Below are positions 44,804-52,291 of a DNA stretch of 64,000 nt, piece after piece. The number at the start of each line of letters is the position of its first letter. The first letter of the stretch is position 1. The notes beneath the pieces were generated by a model, which had not been told where the DNA came from, did not search any database, and saw only the letters and a program-made list of their open reading frames with translations. The position numbers and the translations under genes are program-made. This DNA comes from Amycolatopsis roodepoortensis (GTDB taxonomy: Bacteria; Actinomycetota; Actinomycetes; Mycobacteriales; Pseudonocardiaceae), in the NCBI RefSeq assembly GCF_014873915.1, contig NZ_JADBEJ010000001.1, forward strand, positions 124,001 through 188,000. The letters run 5' to 3'.

Positions 44804-45895
44804 CTAAGCGTTGATCTCGACGTCCCCGACCGGGACGGAGATGCAGAGCTGGATCTCTTCGTTCTCTTCGCTGGAGGTTTCGCCGGTCTTGGCGTTGCGC
44901 ACACAGCCGGAGGTCTTGATCTGCGTGCAGGAGAAGCAGATGCCCATCCGGCAGCCGTGTTCCGGGCTGAGGCCGGCCTCTTCGGCCTGCTCCAGCAACG
45001 GTTTCCCGGAGTTGGCGAACTCGCGGCCGCTGCGCGCGAACCGCACCTGCCCTTCGGCGTTCTCGGTGTCGAAGGTGAGCGCCGGCGGGGTGAACTCCTC
45101 GGTGTGCAGATGTGCGCCCAGGCCGTCGGCCTCGAAGACTTCGCGGACCGAATCCATCAGCGGCTTCGGACCGCAGAGGAAGGTTTCGGCGTCGGGGTAC
45201 CAGGGCGCGGCCTCGGCGAGGTGTTCCTTCGAGAAGAACCCGTGCAGGTCGCCGCCGGTCTTGGCGTGAGTGAACGCGTGTATCACCCGCAGGCCGGGCA
45301 GGCGGCGCGCCAGGTCGGCGAGCTCGGCGCGGTAGAGCGCGTCCTCGGCGCCGTTGGTGTAGTGCAGGAAGGCGAGATCGCCCTCGTACTTCTCGTCCGC
45401 CAGCGTGCGCAGCATCGACAGGACGGGCGTGATCCCGCTCCCGCCGCTCAGCAGCAGGATCCGCCGGGGCCGCGGCGATGGCAGGGTGAACTCACCGTCC
45501 GGAGTGGACAGTCCGAGTACCGAACCGACGGTGACCGTGCGGTTCAGGTGCCGCGAGACGAGCCCCTGCGGGTCGGCCTTGATGGTCAGTTCCAGTGATC
45601 CGTCGTGCTCCGAACCGGCTGGCGAGTAGCAGCGGGTCCGGCGGACGCCGTCGATCTCGACGGTCACCCGCACGTACTGGCCCGCGACGTGTCCCCGCCA
45701 GGCGCGGCTCGGCCGGATGGTCAGCGTGACCGTGTCGGATGTCTGCCGCCGGACGTCGGTGACCAGGCCGCGGATCTCGTGGCGGACCAGCATCGGATCG
45801 ACGAGTTCGAGGTAGCGGTCCATGCCATGGGGCGTGAGCAGGGCCTCGGCCAGCGAGGCCAGCCGCCTGGCCCTGCGCGGTACCAGTGCCGTCAT
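44804..45895 (-). CDS. Ferredoxin-type reductase, desaturase electron donor
   Basis: 363-aa flavo-iron-sulfur protein. The FAD domain has RCYSPAGS, the NAD(P) domain has LSGGSGITPVLSML and FLCGP. The C-terminal plant-type [2Fe-2S] domain has CRMGICFSCTQ plus a later Cys (LCIS). It would pass electrons from NADPH to the desaturase, 13 bp downstream, as Rv3230c does for DesA3. ATG at 45895 has GGGAGAAG upstream; the frame's earlier ATG would lie in the operator. It is the first gene of the operon and has a TetR operator in front. Confidence 0.93.
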   Translation of the reverse strand: MTALVPRRARRLASLAEALLTPHGMDRYLELVDPMLVRHEIRGLVTDVRRQTSDTVTLTIRPSRAWRGHVAGQYVRVTVEIDGVRRTRCYSPAGSEHDGSLELTIKADPQGLVSRHLNRTVTVGSVLGLSTPDGEFTLPSPRPRRILLLSGGSGITPVLSMLRTLADEKYEGDLAFLHYTNGAEDALYRAELADLARRLPGLRVIHAFTHAKTGGDLHGFFSKEHLAEAAPWYPDAETFLCGPKPLMDSVREVFEADGLGAHLHTEEFTPPALTFDTENAEGQVRFARSGREFANSGKPLLEQAEEAGLSPEHGCRMGICFSCTQIKTSGCVRNAKTGETSSEENEEIQLCISVPVGDVEINA

Positions 45896-45911
45896 CACTT
45901 CTCCCAAATTC

Positions 45912-45929
45912 AGTGAACGCTTGTACACT
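45912..45929. promoter_or_regulatory. Probable TetR operator of the desaturase operon
   Basis: Inverted repeat AGTGAAC-gctt-GTACACT (one mismatch per arm) just downstream of the promoter. It lies between the reductase gene and the divergent TetR gene and would cover the transcription start. Confidence 0.6.
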
Positions 45930-45933
45930 CAAT

Positions 45934-45962
45934 AGTGAAGTGGCGACCGTCGCGCTTGTCAA
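45934..45962 (-). promoter_or_regulatory. Promoter of the reductase-desaturase operon
   Basis: On the minus strand: TTGACA (45957-45962), 17 nt, TTCACT (45934-45939). The -35 is a perfect consensus. The predicted start falls within the inverted repeat at 45912-45929. Confidence 0.6.
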
Positions 45963-46020
45963 CGCGAGAGGAGGGTGATGTGACGTGGGTGATAGTGCGG
46001 AGGCGATTACGCTGTCCGTC

Positions 46021-46641
46021 GTGACAACGGAGCCCGTTTCCCGGCAGGAGCGCAAGCAGCGCACACGGCAGGCGCTGCTGGACGCCGCCCTGGACTTGGT
46101 GGCGGAACGAGGGTTCTCCGGGCTCAGCCTGCGCGAGGTGGCGAAGCAGGCCGGGATCGTGCCGACGGCGTTCTACCGGCATTTCGCGTCGATGGACGAG
46201 CTGGGTGTGGCGCTCGTCGAGGAGTCGATGCGCACGCTGCGCACGATGATCCGGTCGGCACGCACCCGACCGGCCGCGTACAACGACATGATCAAAACGT
46301 CCGTGCGCATCCTGCGCGAACACGTCCGGGCGCACGAGGACCACTTCCATTTCCTGACCAGGGAGCGTTACGGCGGCACCGGACCGGTCCGGCAGGCGAT
46401 CGCGTTCGAGCTCAAGCTCTTCGTCAGCGAACTCGCCGTCGACCTCGCGCGGTTCGACTTCCTCCGCGAATGGAGCACCGAAGATCTCCATCTGCTCGCC
46501 GACCTGATCGTGACGACCATGCTCACGACGGTGCTGGAGCTGCTCGAAACCCCTTCGCGTGACGAAGAGACCGTGCGCACGGCCGAACGGCGGCTGCGGC
46601 TGATCTTCCTGGGCGTGCCGAACTGGCGCAGCGTTCCGTGA
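46021..46641 (+). CDS. TetR-family repressor, probable regulator of the desaturase operon
   Basis: 206 aa from GTG 46021. The helix-turn-helix (about 8-55) reads RQALLDAALDLVAERGFSGL then REVAKQAGIVPTAFYRHF, followed by a helical ligand domain. The organisation (TetR divergent from desaturase genes with an intervening inverted repeat) resembles regulators that sense acyl-CoA or fatty acids. GTG 46021 is chosen because TACGCT lies 7 nt before it; GTG 45985 would add 12 residues. Confidence 0.88.
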   Translation: MTTEPVSRQERKQRTRQALLDAALDLVAERGFSGLSLREVAKQAGIVPTAFYRHFASMDELGVALVEESMRTLRTMIRSARTRPAAYNDMIKTSVRILREHVRAHEDHFHFLTRERYGGTGPVRQAIAFELKLFVSELAVDLARFDFLREWSTEDLHLLADLIVTTMLTTVLELLETPSRDEETVRTAERRLRLIFLGVPNWRSVP

Positions 46642-46746
46642 TGCGGAAAGCGCTGTCGTACCAGGCGGGCGGCGTAACCCACTTGTCTTCTGTGGACGGT
46701 TCCGGGAATCTGTCCTGTTCTGCGAAGACCTAGGGAAGGATCGTCG

Positions 46747-47451
46747 GTGCGGCACTACGCTTATTCGGGCGCCTGGCATGGTCGACACCATTCGATGAAG
46801 GTGGCGGTCGAGGTCCGGCGGGCTCGACTCGGCGGCCGGGACTGGCGAGTGATCTGCCCGACCGACGGAACCGCCAACGCGGGACTATGGGCCGACGACC
46901 ATTGGCGAGAGCTTCACGTCGATCGCCGGGCCGCGTACCGCATCGGCGTGTTGTGGCTGCTGGCAGCACGGTCCAAGCACACCATCATCTACTTGCCGCT
47001 GCGCCACGGCAGGCGCCTCGCCCTCCCCGAACACGGCGACGGCCGGCGGCTCGACCTGGTCCTGAGTCACCACAGCCTGCAGCTGCGAGCCTCGTCGTGG
47101 CCGCGGTTGCGCTCCGCCCTCGGCCGCGGTCTCCGTCAGACCGCGGAAGTCCCAGCGGCCTATCTACCGGATCCGGCAGGCATCGACTACGCGGCCCGGC
47201 ACCACCGGAAGAACCGGGACCGGCTGCGCGAGCACATCCACGGCGACACCCTGTTCCTGACCGGCAGCACACCTGTCTTCCGGCACACCGCCGACAAGTT
47301 CTTCGACATCGCCTTCGGCGCACCCGGGGCCGCGCCCGGTGAAGAGGCGCCGAACCACGGCTGCACCCAGTTCCACTGGGCCGAGGGCATCCTCAGTAAC
47401 ACCGACGGTATCCACGTGCGACACCGCTCGCGTTGGCTGGCGGCCGGCTAG
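46747..47451 (+). CDS. Protein of unknown function
   Basis: 234 aa, not recognised. It is rich in Arg, His and Trp, with segments LADDHWRELHVDRRAAYRIG and LVLSHHSLQLRASSWPRL, and has no signal peptide or membrane helix. GTG at 46747 has GGGAAGGA 7 nt upstream, and base composition by codon position fits coding. No obvious partner gene. An uncharacterised actinobacterial protein is the best description. Confidence 0.6.
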   Translation: MRHYAYSGAWHGRHHSMKVAVEVRRARLGGRDWRVICPTDGTANAGLWADDHWRELHVDRRAAYRIGVLWLLAARSKHTIIYLPLRHGRRLALPEHGDGRRLDLVLSHHSLQLRASSWPRLRSALGRGLRQTAEVPAAYLPDPAGIDYAARHHRKNRDRLREHIHGDTLFLTGSTPVFRHTADKFFDIAFGAPGAAPGEEAPNHGCTQFHWAEGILSNTDGIHVRHRSRWLAAG

Positions 47452-47621
47452 CCGACCGCGGGCACGGGCGGACCCATGGCCGCGCCACGGCGGCTTCCTG
47501 CTCCCACACGCTGCCCACATCGAGGGAGGCCTCGCCGTCAGGATCGAATGCCCGGATCCGGCTGATATCGCGTGGATCCCGGCGCAGGACGAACTTCCCG
47601 AGCCGCTCACGGCTGGCGATC

Positions 47622-47647
47622 ACGAGAGTGCGGTGCCGCACTCTCGT
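47622..47647. terminator. Hairpin ACGAGAGTGCGG-TG-CCGCACTCTCGT
   Basis: Perfect 12-bp stem with a 2-nt centre in the 364-bp gap 47452-47815. It could end transcription of the unknown gene before. No gene was found in the rest of this gap, which also holds the promoter region of pntAa. Confidence 0.55.
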
Positions 47648-47815
47648 TCGCCGTAACCCCTTATGACGTCGCGCACCTGGATCGATGGCTGGATCGATCG
47701 TGATGAGCGATGTCACGGAAAGATGCCGTCCGGATACGTTCAGCCAGGAAAGTTGTCGGCCGGGCGTGGTAAGAAGTGCGGGTTCGTGTGGTCCTCTCCA
47801 GCGAGGAGGTCGCCT

Positions 47816-48922
47816 GTGGCGGCAGAGAACGAGCAGCTCACGGTCGGTGTGGTCCGGGAAACCGGACAAGGCGAACGCCGTATCGCGCTGGTACCGAAAC
47901 TCATCGAGCGCGTTTCCGGACGCGGACTGCGGGTGGTGGTCGAGCCCGGCGCGGGCGCCGGCGCGCTGCTCGCCGACGAGACCTTCGAGCAGGCGGGAGC
48001 GGTGATCGGCGATCCGTGGGATGCCGACATCGTGGTGAAGGTGGCGCCTCCGAGCGCGGCCGAAGTCGCGAAGCTCAAACAGGGCACCATTCTCATCGGC
48101 TTCCTGAATCCGAGGGGTGATCCCGACGGGATAGCCGCGCTCGAATCGGCGGGCGTCCGCGCCTTCGCCGTCGAGGCGATCCCGCGGATCTCCCGCGCGC
48201 AGGCGATGGACGCGTTGTCGTCGCAGAGCAGCGTCGCGGGCTATCGCGCGGTCCTGCTCGCGGCGGAGAAGCTCACCCGCTTCTTCCCGATGCTCACCAC
48301 CGCCGCGGGGACGGTGCCACCGGCGAAGGTGCTCGTGCTCGGTGCCGGTGTCGCCGGGCTGCAGGCCTTGGCGACGGCGAAACGGCTCGGCGCGCAGACC
48401 ACCGGGTACGACGTCCGGCCAGAGGTCGGCGAGCAGGTGAAGTCGCTCGGCGCGAAATTCCTCGACCTCGGCATCGAGGCGGTCGGTGAAGGCGGGTACG
48501 CCCGCGAGCTGACCGACGAGGAAAAGGCCGAGCAGCAACGCAGGCTCACCGAGGCGATCACGAGGTTCGACGTCGTGATCACCACCGCGCTCGTCCCCGG
48601 CCGCCGGGCACCGGTCCTCGTCACCGCCGACGCGGTGAAGGGGATGCCCGCCGGTGGTGTCGTGGTCGACCTCGCCGGTGAGTCCGGCGGCAACTGCGAA
48701 CTGACGAAACCGGGCGAGGAGGTCGTCGAGCACGACGTCACCATCTGCTCGCCGCTCAACCTCGCCGCGGAGATGCCCGCGCATTCCAGCGAGCTCTACG
48801 CGCGCAACGTCACCGAGTTGCTCGAACTGCTCGTCGACTCCGAAGGCAAGCTCGCGCTCGACTTCTCCGACGAGATCGTCGCCGGGGCCTGCGTTGCCGG
48901 AAAAGAAGAAGGGGGCGAGTGA
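47816..48922 (+). CDS. pntAa: NAD(P) transhydrogenase subunit alpha 1
   Basis: 368 aa, the NAD(H)-binding domain I of proton-translocating transhydrogenase, which drives NADPH formation from NADH with the proton gradient. VGVVRETGQGERRIALVPKL and the Rossmann motif LVLGAGVAGLQALATAKRLGA are diagnostic of the alanine dehydrogenase/PntA superfamily. It ends without the membrane helices found in E. coli PntA; those are on the next gene. GTG at 47816 follows GAGGAGGT; the longer frame before it has no such signal. Stop and next start overlap (TGATG). Confidence 0.95.
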   Translation: MAAENEQLTVGVVRETGQGERRIALVPKLIERVSGRGLRVVVEPGAGAGALLADETFEQAGAVIGDPWDADIVVKVAPPSAAEVAKLKQGTILIGFLNPRGDPDGIAALESAGVRAFAVEAIPRISRAQAMDALSSQSSVAGYRAVLLAAEKLTRFFPMLTTAAGTVPPAKVLVLGAGVAGLQALATAKRLGAQTTGYDVRPEVGEQVKSLGAKFLDLGIEAVGEGGYARELTDEEKAEQQRRLTEAITRFDVVITTALVPGRRAPVLVTADAVKGMPAGGVVVDLAGESGGNCELTKPGEEVVEHDVTICSPLNLAAEMPAHSSELYARNVTELLELLVDSEGKLALDFSDEIVAGACVAGKEEGGE

Positions 48923-49221
48923 TGCTCGTAGGCAGTTTGGCGATCCTCGTACTCGCCGGATTCGTGGGTTTCACGGTCATCTCCAAGGTGCCCAACACGT
49001 TGCACACCCCGCTCATGTCGGGCACCAACGCGATCCACGGCATCGTCCTGCTGGGCGGGCTGATCGTGCTCGGCCTCGGGGTCGACGGCGTACTGAACAA
49101 GATCCTGCTGGTGATCGCGATCGCCTTCGGCACGATCAACGTGGTCGGCGGCTTCCTCGTCACCGACCGGATGCTCTCGATGTTCAAGGCGAAGAAGCCG
49201 GAAGACGGTGGTGACAAGTGA
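48922..49221 (+). CDS. pntAb: NAD(P) transhydrogenase subunit alpha 2
   Basis: 99 aa with three membrane helices, the C-terminal membrane part of PntA encoded separately, as in other split-alpha bacteria. TPLMSGTNAIHGIVLLGGL is the conserved segment. ATG overlaps the previous stop; its own end overlaps the start of pntB by 4 bp (GTGA). Confidence 0.95.
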   Translation: MLVGSLAILVLAGFVGFTVISKVPNTLHTPLMSGTNAIHGIVLLGGLIVLGLGVDGVLNKILLVIAIAFGTINVVGGFLVTDRMLSMFKAKKPEDGGDK

Positions 49222-50603
49222 CGACCTTCATCGCCGTCCTCTACATCATTTCCTTCGCACTGTTCATCTACGGCCTCATGGGCCTGACCGGTCCGCGCAC
49301 CGCGGTCCGCGGCAACTGGATCGCCGCGGTCGGCATGGCCATCGCGGTGATCGCGACGCTCCTGACGCCGGGCATGAGCAACTGGCTGCTCATCGCGCTC
49401 GGCGTCGCGATCGGTGTCGTCGTCGGCGTGCCGTCCGCGCGCAAGGTGAAGATGACCGCGATGCCGCAGATGGTGGCGCTGTTCAACGGCGTCGGCGGCG
49501 GAGCGGTCGCGCTCATCGCGTGGGTCGAGTTCCGCACCACCGAGGGCTACGCACACGAGCCCGCGTACGTCGCGATCGCGTCGTTGTTCGCCGCGATCGT
49601 CGGATCGGTGTCCTTCTGGGGCTCGAACATCGCGTTCGGGAAACTGCAGGAACTCATCTCCGGCCGCCCGATCACCTTGGGCAAACTGCAGCAGCCGGTG
49701 AACGCACTGGTGCTGATCGCCGCGATCGTCCTCGCGGTGGTCATCGCGAGCGGTGGTGACAACGAACTGCTGATGATCGGCCTGCTGGTCGCGGCGGGCG
49801 TGCTCGGCGTGGTGGTCGTGCTGCCGATCGGCGGCGCGGACATGCCGGTCGTCATCTCGTTGCTCAACGCGCTCACCGGATTGTCGGCCGCGGCCATGGG
49901 CCTCGCGCTCGACAACACCGCGCTGATCGTGGCCGGCATGATCGTCGGCGCCTCGGGTTCGATCCTCACGAACCTGATGGCGAAGGCGATGAACCGGTCG
50001 ATCCCGGCCATCGTCGCCGGCGGGTTCGGCGGCGGCACGGCGGTCGCGAGCGGCGGATCCGGCGAGGTCCGGCCGGTTCGCAGCACCTCCGCGTCCGACA
50101 CCGCGATCCAGATGGCGTACGCCAACAAGGTCGTCGTCGTGCCTGGCTACGGCATGGCCGTCGCGCAGGCGCAGCACGTGGTCCGCGAGATGGCGAAACT
50201 GCTGGAGGCCAAGGGGATCACGGTCGCGTACGCCATCCACCCGGTGGCCGGCCGGATGCCGGGGCACATGAACGTGCTCCTCGCCGAGGCCGACGTCCCG
50301 TACGAGCAGCTCAAGGAGATGGACGAGATCAACTCCGAGTTCGCCCAGACCGACGTCGCGCTGGTGATCGGCGCGAACGACGTCACGAACCCGGCCGCGG
50401 AGACCGATCCGGGCTCGCCCATCTACGGGATGCCGATCCTCAAGGTGAACCACAGCCGGTCGGTGATCGTGCTCAAACGCGGGATGAGCTCGGGCTTCGC
50501 CGGTATCGACAACGAGCTCTTCTACGATGCGAAGACCAGCATGCTCTTCGGCGACGCCAAATCGTCGGTGGGCGAGATCGTGGAGGAACTCAAAGCACTG
50601 TGA
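49218..50603 (+). CDS. pntB: NAD(P) transhydrogenase subunit beta
   Basis: 461 aa. About nine membrane helices (1-260) form the proton channel with PntAb. The C-terminal NADP(H)-binding domain III has VVVPGYGMAVAQAQH, a GxGxxxA variant, and HPVAGRMPGHMNVLLAEA. Third gene of a fully overlapping pnt operon. Its stop overlaps the start of the lipoate ligase-like gene by 4 bp, so that protein is translated with it. Confidence 0.95.
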   Translation: MTTFIAVLYIISFALFIYGLMGLTGPRTAVRGNWIAAVGMAIAVIATLLTPGMSNWLLIALGVAIGVVVGVPSARKVKMTAMPQMVALFNGVGGGAVALIAWVEFRTTEGYAHEPAYVAIASLFAAIVGSVSFWGSNIAFGKLQELISGRPITLGKLQQPVNALVLIAAIVLAVVIASGGDNELLMIGLLVAAGVLGVVVVLPIGGADMPVVISLLNALTGLSAAAMGLALDNTALIVAGMIVGASGSILTNLMAKAMNRSIPAIVAGGFGGGTAVASGGSGEVRPVRSTSASDTAIQMAYANKVVVVPGYGMAVAQAQHVVREMAKLLEAKGITVAYAIHPVAGRMPGHMNVLLAEADVPYEQLKEMDEINSEFAQTDVALVIGANDVTNPAAETDPGSPIYGMPILKVNHSRSVIVLKRGMSSGFAGIDNELFYDAKTSMLFGDAKSSVGEIVEELKAL

Positions 50604-51349
50604 CCGGTCCCTCGGAAGTCGTCGCCTCGTTCGACGACCCGGCCGACAACCTCGCGTTCGACGAAGCCCTCCTGCGTGCCGCACCGGAGGCGCCGGTCCT
50701 GTGGATCTGGCGCAACACCGACTGTGTGGTCGTGGGGCGGGGGCAGAAGATCGAACGCGAGGTCAAGGCCGACGTCTGCGCGAGCGACGGCGTCCCGGTG
50801 CTGCGCCGGGCCAGCGGTGGCGGCACCGTGTTCCACGATCCCGGCAATCTCAACATCACGCTCGTCCTGCCGGGGCTCGGTCTGTCGGACAAGTCCGCCA
50901 GACCTCTGGAAGCGCTCGGGGAACTGATGACCGCGACGGTGGCCGAACTCGGGCTGCCGTCGCGGCTCGGTGATCGAGGGCTGTTCGTCGGTGACGCGAA
51001 GCTGTGCGGTTTCGCCGTGTTCCGGACGAGAACGGGCTTGCTCGCGCATTCGACGCTGCTCGTCTCGACGGCTTCGGAACGGGTCGGCCGGTACCTCACT
51101 TCGGCACCCGCGGATCCCCGTCCGCTCGACTCCCACCGGAGCCCGGTCGCGTCGCTCGCCGAGCATGGCCTGCGCAAAGGTGTTGCCGAAGTCACGGCCG
51201 CGGTCCGCGTGGCGGCGGCCGCGCAACTGGGTGAACTCTCCACCCGGAAGCCCTCGGCCGAGGAGCTGGAGCGGCATCGCTCGCTTCAGCACACGCGGTA
51301 CCACTACCCGGAATGGCATGCCGAAGGCGCTCAACGTCCGGCCTCGTGA
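50600..51349 (+). CDS. Lipoate-protein ligase A-like protein
   Basis: 249 aa, biotin/lipoate ligase fold (LplA/LipB superfamily). Conserved RRASGGGTVFHDPGNLN and a Lys in VGDAKLCGFAVFRTR match the lipoate-binding loop and the lysine that contacts lipoyl-AMP. It may attach lipoate or octanoate to dehydrogenase E2 subunits. Start overlaps pntB (GTGA). The TGA stop is part of the arm CTCGTGAG of a family C repeat. The link with transhydrogenase is conserved redox/NAD metabolism at best. Confidence 0.88.
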   Translation: MTGPSEVVASFDDPADNLAFDEALLRAAPEAPVLWIWRNTDCVVVGRGQKIEREVKADVCASDGVPVLRRASGGGTVFHDPGNLNITLVLPGLGLSDKSARPLEALGELMTATVAELGLPSRLGDRGLFVGDAKLCGFAVFRTRTGLLAHSTLLVSTASERVGRYLTSAPADPRPLDSHRSPVASLAEHGLRKGVAEVTAAVRVAAAAQLGELSTRKPSAEELERHRSLQHTRYHYPEWHAEGAQRPAS

Positions 51350-51388
51350 GTGGTAAGGACGGTTAGAACCGTCATTGCCACTCACGAG
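51343..51388. repeat. Family C hairpin repeat, copy 4, containing a stop codon
   Basis: CTCGTGAGTGGTAAGGACGGTT-AG-AACCGTCATTGCCACTCACGAG. The stop of the lipoate ligase-like gene (51347-51349) lies in the first arm. A separate terminator hairpin follows at 51396. Confidence 0.87.
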
Positions 51389-51395
51389 ACTTAAC

Positions 51396-51441
51396 ACAAA
51401 TCGGCCCCCTTCGCTCAATTACGCGAAGGGGGCCGATTTGT
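51396..51441 (-). terminator. Terminator hairpin of the Lsr2-like gene
   Basis: Stem of about 19 bp: ACAAATCGGCCCCCTTCGC with its complement around TCAATTAC. It lies 11 bp after the Lsr2-like stop (minus strand), and the stem's A/T foot gives a U-rich end on that strand. Confidence 0.75.
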
Positions 51442-51452
51442 ATTTCGTGGAA

Positions 51453-52157
51453 TTACTTTTCCGTGGCCGAGAAAGTGACGGCGGGCACCTTGCGAGCGGC
51501 GCGCGCGGTCTTCTTCGGCTCGGCGGCCTTCTTCGCCGGAGCCTTGGCCGCGGCCTTCGGAGCGGCCTTGGCGGGGGACGTCTTCGCGGCCGCGGTCTTC
51601 GGAGCCGCCTTCGCGGTGGTCGTCTTGGCGGCGGCCTTCGGCGCGGCCTTGGCCGGGGTCTTCGCCGCGGCCGCGGCCTTCGCACGACCGGCGGGCGCCT
51701 TGGCCGCCGTGGTCTTCGCCGCCGTGCCGCGGGTCGACTTCGCCTTGGCCGCAGTGGCTTTCGCCGTGGTCTTGGCCGGAGCCTTGGCCTCCGCCTTGGG
51801 GGCGGCGGCCTTCTTGGCGGCGGCGGGCTTGCGGCCGGCGACACCCTTCGCGGCGGGCTTGCGGCCCGGCTTCGCGGCCGTCTTCGACTCGGCCTTCGCG
51901 GCGGTGGCCGCGGTCTTCGGCGTCGACTTGGTCACGCGCGTGCCCTTGGGCCGCTGCACGACCCGCGGCCGCAGTTTGCGTCCGCCGATCCGGCGGCCGT
52001 TCTCCACATAGGCACGCAGGATTTCCCGGAGTGCGGTGGCGTTGTCGGCCGAAAGGTCGATGTCGTAAGCGATTCCGTCCAAACCGAATGCGACCGTTTC
52101 CTCGGCCGCCTCGCCGGTCAGATCATCCAGCAAATGCACAGCAGTGTTCCTGGCCAT
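51453..52157 (-). CDS. Lsr2-type nucleoid protein with histone H1-like tail
   Basis: 234 aa. Residues 1-65 match the Lsr2 oligomerisation domain (HLLDDLTGEAAEETVAFGLD, then YDIDLSADNATALREIL). The C-terminal Lsr2 DNA-binding domain, with its REWARxxG and RGRIP motifs, is absent. It is replaced by about 165 residues of Lys/Ala/Pro/Thr repeats (AAKTPAKAAPKAA, KTTTAKAAPK) like histone H1 or the HupB tail. ATG at 52157 has GGGAGG upstream. It is probably a DNA-compacting protein that binds with its tail and bridges through the Lsr2 part; it may lack the AT-rich selectivity of normal Lsr2. Confidence 0.85.
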   Translation of the reverse strand: MARNTAVHLLDDLTGEAAEETVAFGLDGIAYDIDLSADNATALREILRAYVENGRRIGGRKLRPRVVQRPKGTRVTKSTPKTAATAAKAESKTAAKPGRKPAAKGVAGRKPAAAKKAAAPKAEAKAPAKTTAKATAAKAKSTRGTAAKTTAAKAPAGRAKAAAAAKTPAKAAPKAAAKTTTAKAAPKTAAAKTSPAKAAPKAAAKAPAKKAAEPKKTARAARKVPAVTFSATEK

Positions 52158-52291
52158 GAAAAACCTCCCGCGCTCGATCGTTCTACTGCGTAACCGGCAC
52201 GGCGAAACCTGACCCGCGGCTGATGACTCACGCAGCGACACGAGGATAGCGGCAGGTTGCGCGAAGCTGCGCGGTGGTGTGCGCTGAATGC

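Noticed and set aside
47452..47815. Small open frames in the gap before pntAa
   Set aside because: Arg/Ser-rich products without binding sites or family patterns; only a hairpin and the pnt upstream region are supported.
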